Shown here: positions 58,705 to 64,000 of the stretch, in pieces
How the letters are laid out: each line of letters opens with the position of its first letter
Position numbering within the stretch: position 1 is the stretch's first letter
Assembly (NCBI GenBank): GCA_000411415.1
Contig: KE150450.1
Span: forward strand, 818,932-882,931
DNA length: 64,000 nucleotides
Source of the DNA: Actinomyces sp. HPA0247
GTDB taxonomy: Bacteria > Actinomycetota > Actinomycetes > Actinomycetales > Actinomycetaceae
Reading direction: 5' to 3'
The notes under the pieces: model-generated
What the model was told of the DNA's origin: nothing
The model's database searches: none
Seen by the model: the letters and a program-made list of their open reading frames with translations, nothing else
Translations under genes and position numbers: made by a program

Positions 58705-60846
58705 ATGAGCTCATCCGCGCGCGATGCCCGCCGCCTCACACCCGTCGAGGTGGCGACTGCTGGCGCGCTCTCGGGCCTGGCCGTCACCTTCGGCCTCATC
58801 GCCGCCGTGACCCCCGTCTTCCAGCTCCTCTTCCAGGTTGCCACGGCCGTCCCCCTCGCGATGGTTTCCCTCACGCACCGGCCTCGAGCCGCGGTCGCAG
58901 CCTTCGCCTCGACGATCCTCCTCGCCGTCGCAGTCGGCGGCGTCGCCACGGCCGGCCGCTCCTTCCAAGCTGCCCTCGTCGGCCTCATCATCGGCTTCCT
59001 CCACAAGAAACGCGCCTCCTGGCTCCCCGTCTCCGGCGTCGCCGCCGGCCTCGGCGTCCTGTGGGGCATCGGCACCGGCATCGCCTTCTGGATCCTGTCC
59101 GACCTGCGCACCCTCGGCCTCGAAAGCATCCAAAAGACCCTCGACGGTTTCCTTAAGCTCATCGGCCACATCCCCCATTCCGGCGGCTTCGTCGACGCGG
59201 GCCACCAGCTCGGCCAATGGTTCGTCGACTGGTGGTGGATCTGGATCCCCATCACGCGCTTCATCGGCGTGGCCTTCCTGGTCCTCGCGGCCCGGTGGCT
59301 CCTCGGCGCCATCCTCAGCCGCATCTCCCTCGACGCGGGCTGGGACCCGCTCCTGGACGTGACCGCCCGCTCGGCGGACCCGCGTGAAGGGGTCGAGGCC
59401 TCGTCCCCCCTGCCCCTGACCCTCACCGACGTCGACTTCACCTACCCGGGCGCCGACCATCCCGCCCTGAGCGGTGTCACCCTCAGCTTCGAACGCCCCG
59501 AGTACACCGTCGTCGTCGGACACAACGGGTCGGGCAAATCCACCCTCGCCCTCCTCCTCGCGGGCGCTGAACCCGGCTCTGGGACGCGTGAGGGTGGCGG
59601 GGTCCTCGGGGCTGTCGGCGGGACCGCTCTCGTGGGGCAGCGCTCCGAACTCCTCGTTCTCGGACAGAGTGTCGCCGAAGACGTCACCTGGGGCATGAAC
59701 GCCACGCAGATCGCCGGCCTCGACCTCGACGAGCTGCTCGCCAGTGTTGGCCTCTCCGGCCTCGCCGACGCCGACCCGCGCTCCCTCTCCGGCGGTCAGC
59801 TCCAACGCCTCGCGCTCGCGGGCGCGCTCGCGCGCTCCCCGCGCCTGCTCATCTCCGACGAATCCACCGCCATGATCGACCGCGCGGGCCGCGCCGAGAT
59901 GCTCGACCTCCTCGCCTCCCTCCCCGCGCGCGGCATCGCCGTCGTCCACATCACCCACGACCCCGCCGAAAGCGCGCGCGCCGACCGCGTCATCACGATT
60001 CGTAGCGGGCGCATCGTCTCCGACCGTTGCGCAGGGGAGGGGAGCGTCGCCGCGGATGGGCTTCTCATCGACGAGGCCGGGGATCCTCCCGCTTCCCCCG
60101 CCCCCGCCGCGTCGGGCCTGCCTGCGTCTTCCATGGCGGGCGCGCCCGCCCTCATCAAAGCAGCCCACCTGTGGGCCGACCGCGTCGCCCACACCTACGA
60201 CCTCGGCACCCCCTGGGAGAAGCCGGTCCTGCGCGACGTCAGCCTCATCCTCGATCCCGGCCAGGCCATGCTCATCACCGGGGACAACGGCTCGGGCAAG
60301 ACGACGCTGTCGCGCGTCCTCACCGGCCTCCTTGTGCCCACCTGGGGGCGCGTCACCCTCGGCGGGCGCCCCATGGAACGCTGCGTCGGCGATGTCGCTC
60401 TTTCCATGCAATTCGCGCGCCTCCAGCTCCAGCGCCCCTCCGTGCGCTCCGACATCCTCGCCGCCGCAGGCTACGGTCCGCGCGTCGGCACCGGCTCCGC
60501 CCACCGCAAGGGCGCGATCACCCGCGAGGCGGGCGACCGCATCGTCGCCGAGGCCATGGAACTCGTCGGCCTCGACCCCGCCCTCGCGTCGCGCGGCATC
60601 GACGACCTCTCCGGAGGGCAGATGCGCCGCGTCGCCCTCGCCGGCCTGCTCGCCTCGCACCCGAGCGTTCTCATCCTCGACGAGCCCATGGCGGGCCTCG
60701 ACGCGGCCTCGCGCGACCTGCTCATCTCCGTCCTGGACGAGCGGCGCCGGACGGGCCTATCCATCCTCGTCATCTCCCACGACCTCGAAGGCATGGACTC
60801 CCTGTGCGACACCCACGGCCACCTCGCCGAGGGGGTGCTCTCATGA
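58705..60846 (+). CDS. ECF transporter: membrane S-like component fused to two ATPase domains
   Basis: The 713-residue protein begins with a ~210-residue membrane part of about six helices, similar to DUF2232/YybS-type S components. Two ABC ATPase domains follow. The first has Walker A GHNGSGKST and signature LSGGQLQRL, the second GDNGSGKTT and LSGGQMRRV; both have Walker B and H-loops (HITHDPAES and VISHDLEGM). The gene thus supplies S, A1 and A2 of an energy-coupling-factor importer in one chain. The next gene supplies the T component with an ATGA overlap. The vitamin or metal carried is not evident. Confidence 0.9.
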   Translation: MSSSARDARRLTPVEVATAGALSGLAVTFGLIAAVTPVFQLLFQVATAVPLAMVSLTHRPRAAVAAFASTILLAVAVGGVATAGRSFQAALVGLIIGFLHKKRASWLPVSGVAAGLGVLWGIGTGIAFWILSDLRTLGLESIQKTLDGFLKLIGHIPHSGGFVDAGHQLGQWFVDWWWIWIPITRFIGVAFLVLAARWLLGAILSRISLDAGWDPLLDVTARSADPREGVEASSPLPLTLTDVDFTYPGADHPALSGVTLSFERPEYTVVVGHNGSGKSTLALLLAGAEPGSGTREGGGVLGAVGGTALVGQRSELLVLGQSVAEDVTWGMNATQIAGLDLDELLASVGLSGLADADPRSLSGGQLQRLALAGALARSPRLLISDESTAMIDRAGRAEMLDLLASLPARGIAVVHITHDPAESARADRVITIRSGRIVSDRCAGEGSVAADGLLIDEAGDPPASPAPAASGLPASSMAGAPALIKAAHLWADRVAHTYDLGTPWEKPVLRDVSLILDPGQAMLITGDNGSGKTTLSRVLTGLLVPTWGRVTLGGRPMERCVGDVALSMQFARLQLQRPSVRSDILAAAGYGPRVGTGSAHRKGAITREAGDRIVAEAMELVGLDPALASRGIDDLSGGQMRRVALAGLLASHPSVLILDEPMAGLDAASRDLLISVLDERRRTGLSILVISHDLEGMDSLCDTHGHLAEGVLS

Positions 60847-61718
60847 TCGAACCGCACTCCGCCTGCGGGGCTACCGGCCCCGGCGGTGGCGCCAGCGAGG
60901 GCCGGTTCTCGAGGACCCCTCCCGGCCTCGGCGAAGGAATCCCGCGCCCGAAGCCGCGGCGAAGCACGGGCTTCACCCTGCCTCGACCCCTGCCCTGGGC
61001 GACGCCGCTGTCGCGCGCCTGGCCCGGCACCCTCATCGCCTGCTGGACCGTGCTCACCACGTGCGTGATCCTCTCGCCGCGCTGGTCGACGCTCGCGATC
61101 GTCGGTGGCCTCATCGTCGTCGCGTCGCTGATTATCCGCCTGCCTCTCAGCGTCGCGCCGCGCCCACCCCTGTGGATGATCTCCGGATTTATTGGCGGCT
61201 GCATCGGCGCCTGGCTGGGCGATGGACTCGAGCTGTTCCTGCGAGTCTCTACCCTGGCGCTCGTCGTCCTGTGGGGGTCGGGCCTCATCGCGTGGGTAAC
61301 GCCGACCGCGGCGCTCGCCGCCGCGCTGCGCTTCTTCCTCACGCCGCTGCGGCTCCTGGGAGTGCCAGTCGATCAGTGGTCGCTCGTCATGGCCTCCGCC
61401 CTGCGAGGCCTGCCGATGCTGCGTGACCAAGCGCAGGCGGTGCTCGATACCGCCAAGCTGCGTCTCGGCCAGGATGTGGCCACCCTGTCGCTGCGCGGCT
61501 ATGCGCGCCTGAGCGTCGACGTCATCACCGCGATCCTGTCCGCCACGTCACGCGGCGCCGCCGAAACCGGGCGGGCCATGTCCATGCGGGGAGCCATCGA
61601 GGCGCATGATGGCGCGGGTCGTGGCGCGCGCGTGCGGCTCGGTTGGGTGGATGCCGCTGTGATCGCTGCGAGCCTGTTGGGTGTCGCTGGCATCGTTGCG
61701 TGCAGGTTGATGCTGTAG
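60843..61718 (+). CDS. ECF transporter transmembrane protein EcfT
   Basis: The 291-residue protein has a ~45-residue Gly/Pro-rich N-terminus, then five to six membrane helices, and the coupling motif TSRGAAETGRAMSMRG that touches the ATPases. ATG 60843 overlaps the stop of the fused S-A-A gene, so the whole importer is made from two coupled genes. Confidence 0.9.
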   Translation: MIEPHSACGATGPGGGASEGRFSRTPPGLGEGIPRPKPRRSTGFTLPRPLPWATPLSRAWPGTLIACWTVLTTCVILSPRWSTLAIVGGLIVVASLIIRLPLSVAPRPPLWMISGFIGGCIGAWLGDGLELFLRVSTLALVVLWGSGLIAWVTPTAALAAALRFFLTPLRLLGVPVDQWSLVMASALRGLPMLRDQAQAVLDTAKLRLGQDVATLSLRGYARLSVDVITAILSATSRGAAETGRAMSMRGAIEAHDGAGRGARVRLGWVDAAVIAASLLGVAGIVACRLML

Positions 61719-61841
61719 GTTATCGCTGCTGTTTTCGGTGAGATTGCAGCGTTTTCTGGGCGGAGGGCGAATTCGTGTGCCCTGGGTCATACGGCGCTGA
61801 TTTGACGCGGGGGGTGTGATGCCCCTATTCTTTCTGGGTAC

Positions 61842-61925
61842 GCGCGAGTGGCGGAATAGGCAGACGCGCACGGTTCAGGTCCGTGTTCCAGTGATGGAGT
61901 GGGGGTTCAACTCCCCCCTCGCGCA
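61842..61925 (+). tRNA. tRNA-Leu (CAG)
   Basis: The acceptor GCGCGAG/CTCGCGC, D-arm TGGCGGAATAGGCAGACGCG, anticodon CAG in TTCAGGT with stem CACGG/CCGTG, a long variable arm (TTCCAGTGATGGAG) and T-arm GGGGGTTCAACTCCCCC form a class II leucine tRNA. CCA is not encoded. Confidence 0.96.
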
Positions 61926-61930
61926 CGATG

Positions 61931-61965
61931 AAACCGCAGATCCTTCGGGATCTGCGGTTTTTGTT
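61931..61965 (+). terminator. Terminator after tRNA-Leu
   Basis: A 13-base-pair stem AAACCGCAGATCC/GGATCTGCGGTTT with TTCG loop is followed by TTTGTTTT. Confidence 0.92.
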
Positions 61966-61975
61966 TTCCCTGGTT

Positions 61976-62216
61976 GTGGCTTGTGGCCCCGCTGGTGTTC
62001 CGGGCGCCGCGTGGGGCCGGGCTGCGCCATGGGCGGCGGCCCGCCCGCTCGCCGTCCGCGCTGCGAGCCTTCGGCTCGGCGCGTCGCCTCGAAGCCCGGC
62101 CAGGCCCCGCCACCGCCCACTGGCACCGCGGCAGATCCCTCCGGCGCCCTTCACACCGGCGGCGCTGTGTCGCTGGAGTGTGCTTGTGTGTCGGCTCGAA
62201 GCCCGGCCAGGCCCCG
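61976..62216 (+). repeat. GC-rich dispersed block (family F/G), island IV
   Basis: It carries GGGCGGCGGCCCGCCCGC, CTCGCCGTCCGCG, TCGAAGCCCGGCCAGGCC (twice) and CCGCCCACTGGCACCGCGG. Relatives lie at 21984 and 42446 in the same orientation. It follows directly after the tRNA-Leu terminator. No gene is credible here. Confidence 0.75.
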
Positions 62217-62239
62217 TGCCTCGAAGCGTTCCCTATCCT

Positions 62240-62352
62240 CAGTTTCGCATGCAATTCCCTGACACCTGCAGTTCGTCACTTAGTGAAAAGCCTGGAATTT
62301 CAACGATTACATTTCAAAGCATGAAGTGTGCGTGGGGGAATTGCATGCGAAT
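62240..62352. repeat. Family-A palindrome, copy 6 (most diverged)
   Basis: The arms AGTTTCGCATGCAATTCCC and GGGGGAATTGCATGCGAAT are kept, while the interior differs from other copies except for CTGGAATTTCAACG at the centre. The centre-to-right distance is 43 (62295, 62338). Conserved arms with a replaced interior suggest that arms and spacing are what is selected. A further CACGGGTACCGCAGCCTGG segment follows at ~62377. Confidence 0.8.
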
Positions 62353-62463
62353 ATGTGCCGATCAGGCCCCGCCGCCGCTCACGGGTACCGCAGCCTGGTC
62401 CCTCTACTCCCTGTGGGCGTCATGGGGGTCTCGCGTGTTGAGTTTTTGGGGTGCTCGGGTGTG

Positions 62464-62540
62464 TGTTGTTACAAACGTCGTCAATCCAAGGTGTTTTTCG
62501 TGTGGATTTCTGCCCCGTTGTTACGAACGTCGTCAATCCG
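62464..62540 (+). repeat. Two copies of GTTGTTACAAACGTCGTCAA, the second split by the IS
   Basis: Copy 1 starts at 62464 and copy 2 at 62516 (one change, CGAACG), 52 bases apart. Copy 2 is cut after GTCAATCCG by the insertion sequence. Beyond the IS the sequence resumes AGGGCTTTTTCG at 63958, matching AAGGTGTTTTTCG after copy 1. Confidence 0.85.
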
Positions 62541-63949
62541 GGTCAAGTCCTGTGGAGTGGTGTAATCGTTTTGTGTCCTTCGGGGTGGGTTATGCGCTGA
62601 GTTGGAGTGTGGGTTCCTCCTGTTGGGTGGGTTGGGGTGTGAGTCGTGATTTGGTGAGGATGTCGAGGCTGAGGTAGCGTCGGCCTTCTGCCCATTCGTC
62701 GTTTTGTTCGGCGAGGACGGCTCCGACCAGGCGGATGATGGCCTGGCGGTTGGGGAAGATCCCCACGGAGTCGGTGCGTCGGCGGATTTCGCGGTTGAGG
62801 CGCTCATTGGGGTTGTTGGACCAGATCTGGGTCCATACCCCGGTGGGGAAGGATGCGAACGCGAGGACGTCTGCCCTGGCTTGATCGAGGTGGTCACACA
62901 CGGCGGGGAGCTTGTCGTTCACGTAGTCCAAGAGCCGGTCGTATTGAGCGTTGACTGAGGCGGCGTCGGGCTGGTCGTACACCGAGTGCAGCATTGCTTT
63001 GACGGCGGGCCATAGCGCTTTGGGGGTGACGGACATGAGATTCGCGGCGTAGTGGGTGCGGCATCGTTGCCAGGCGGCTCCGGGCAGGTTGGCGGCGATG
63101 GCCTCAACTAGGCCCAGATGGGCGTCGCTGGTGACCAGGCGCACGCCGGTCAGGCCTCGGGCGACTAGGTCAGCGAAGAACTCATTCCAGGCTGGACCGG
63201 TCTCGCTGGTGGATACGCGCACCCCCAGTACTTCGCGGTGTCCGTCATTGTTGACTCCGGTGGCAACTAGGACCGCGCACGAGACGACGCGCCCTCCTTC
63301 GCGCACTTTCATGGTCAGTGCGTCAGCGGCGACGAACGTGAAAGGCCCAGCGTCGTGGAGGGGGCGATGGCGGAACTCGTCCACGTGTTCGTCCAGGTCG
63401 GCTGCCATGCGTGAGACCTGGGACTTGGACAGTCCTGTGATCCCCAGGGTTTTGACGAGCTTGTCCATGCGGCGCGTGGATACTCCCGCTAAGTAACAGT
63501 CAGCGACCACTGTGATCAAGGCGCTTTCGGAGCGTTTGCGGCGCTGCAACAACCACTCTGGAAAGTAGGTTCCTGAGCGCAGCTTGGGGATCGCCACGTC
63601 AATGGTGCCGACCCTGGTGTCCAGGGGCCGGTAGCGATACCCATTGCGCCTGGTCTGACGCTGCGGGTCTTGTTGGCCCCACTGGGCCCCGCACACGGTG
63701 TCAGCGTCCGCTGATAACAACGCGTTAATCACGTGCTGGAGCAGGGAACGCATCAAATCCGGGGACGCCTGGGATAACGCCTCGCCAAGCAGGCCAGCAG
63801 GGTCGATAATATGAGGAGCGGTCATCGTTGTGCCTCCAAATCATTTCGAGTCAGAAGTAGAGAGCTTTCTCGAAGGATCACACGGTGACCGCACCCATAT
63901 CAAACGGGCCGACCACCACACGGTTACACCACTATGCGGGACACTACTT
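62541..63949 (-). mobile_element. Complete IS256-family insertion sequence with 8-base target duplication
   Basis: The element is 1,409 bases. Its ends are imperfect inverted repeats of ~29 bases: left ...CTGTGGAGTGGTGTAATCG and right (complement) ...CCGCATAGTGGTGTAACCG, about 20 of 29 positions matching. It is flanked by the direct repeat TCAATCCG at 62533-62540 and 63950-63957, the expected duplication size for this family. One intact transposase gene fills it. Together these indicate a fairly recent, probably still functional insertion. Confidence 0.9.
62590..63825 (-). CDS. IS256-family (mutator-type) transposase
   Basis: The 411-residue protein has the N-terminal TRRNGYRYRPLDTRVGTIDV region and the DDE catalytic core: first Asp in FVAADALTMKVREGG, second in LVTSDAHLGLVEAI, and the Glu in NNPNERLNREIRRRTDSVGI. 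The family's Cys/His motif (WQRCRTHYAANL) is present. It is uninterrupted and of normal length. The ATG at 63825 lies 124 bases inside the right end of the element. Confidence 0.95.
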   Translation of the reverse strand: MTAPHIIDPAGLLGEALSQASPDLMRSLLQHVINALLSADADTVCGAQWGQQDPQRQTRRNGYRYRPLDTRVGTIDVAIPKLRSGTYFPEWLLQRRKRSESALITVVADCYLAGVSTRRMDKLVKTLGITGLSKSQVSRMAADLDEHVDEFRHRPLHDAGPFTFVAADALTMKVREGGRVVSCAVLVATGVNNDGHREVLGVRVSTSETGPAWNEFFADLVARGLTGVRLVTSDAHLGLVEAIAANLPGAAWQRCRTHYAANLMSVTPKALWPAVKAMLHSVYDQPDAASVNAQYDRLLDYVNDKLPAVCDHLDQARADVLAFASFPTGVWTQIWSNNPNERLNREIRRRTDSVGIFPNRQAIIRLVGAVLAEQNDEWAEGRRYLSLDILTKSRLTPQPTQQEEPTLQLSA

Positions 63950-63957
63950 CAATCCGA

Positions 63958-64000
63958 GGGCTTTTTCGCTGAAAATGGCTGTTTTTGGGCTTAGATTGAC
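63958..64000. other. Flank beyond the IS
   Basis: This continues the repeat split by the IS (AGGGCTTTTTCG) and then reads CGCTGAAAATGGCTGTTTTT, similar to CGCTGAAAATGGCCTGTTTT at 12968-12988 in island I. The repeat region therefore extends past the window edge. Confidence 0.5.

Overview
The window reads as the chromosome just to the right of the replication origin of a high-GC Gram-positive bacterium. Gene order (dnaA-dnaN-recF-dciA-gyrB-gyrA-DUF3566-tRNA-Ile-DLW39-tRNA-Ala; nudix-DUF6049-murJ-trxB; rpsF-ssb-rpsR-rplI; dnaB; hemA/hemEYCDBL), about two-thirds GC, and a LAXTG-type surface protein point to an actinobacterium, most likely Actinomycetaceae (Schaalia/Actinomyces-like). The genus is an inference from content, not a database match.

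Layout. 1-11.5 kb: the 3' part of dnaA, a DnaA-box-rich oriC, dnaN, recF, dciA (helicase loader family), a secreted or membrane protein, gyrB, gyrA and DUF3566. 11.5-14.2 kb: a 3' end of tmRNA with no tmRNA body, then 1.7 kb of non-coding, highly structured repeats and a DUF2974 hydrolase. 14.3-14.7 kb: tRNA-Ile, DLW-39, tRNA-Ala. 15-21.9 kb: a 2,287-residue wall-anchored protein with eleven SdrD-B-type repeats. 23-32.9 kb (mostly minus strand): PAP2 phosphatase, YchJ, TrxB, MurJ, DUF6049, Nudix, with CCA-adding enzyme diverging. 33-37 kb: gnd and a class A PBP. 37.3-39 kb: rplI-rpsR-ssb-rpsF (minus). 39.3-42.4 kb: MATE exporter and dnaB, with a DnaA-box cluster between them. 43.8-53.1 kb: rarD-hemA diverging from hemE-hemY-hemC-hemD-hemB-hemL, which takes glutamyl-tRNA to the last porphyrinogen steps. 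53.5-57.5 kb: small membrane protein, cold-shock protein, and an iron-type ABC importer. 57.7-61.7 kb: a 5'-nucleotidase and an ECF importer whose S and two A components appear fused. 61.8-64 kb: tRNA-Leu, more repeats, and an intact IS256-family element with target duplications.

The most striking content is non-coding. Four gene-free regions (11.6-13.3, 22.0-22.8, 42.4-43.7 and 61.97-62.54 kb) carry related dispersed repeats. In one family, ~17-20 bp arms repeat at exactly 42 bp in one orientation, are mirrored across a fixed 44 bp centre, and occur in two arm variants. A second family of ~115 bp palindromes has the same 42 bp pitch. Three short-motif arrays have exact 19 or 20 bp periods. 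The pitch of 42 bp equals four turns of B-DNA, so these look like helically phased binding arrays or REPIN-like mobile palindromes. Separately, the 12-mer ACGAGGCCGGGG occurs at least 15 times in 64 kb, sometimes as inverted pairs between genes, as uptake or Chi-like sequences do. All coordinates and counts were read by eye.
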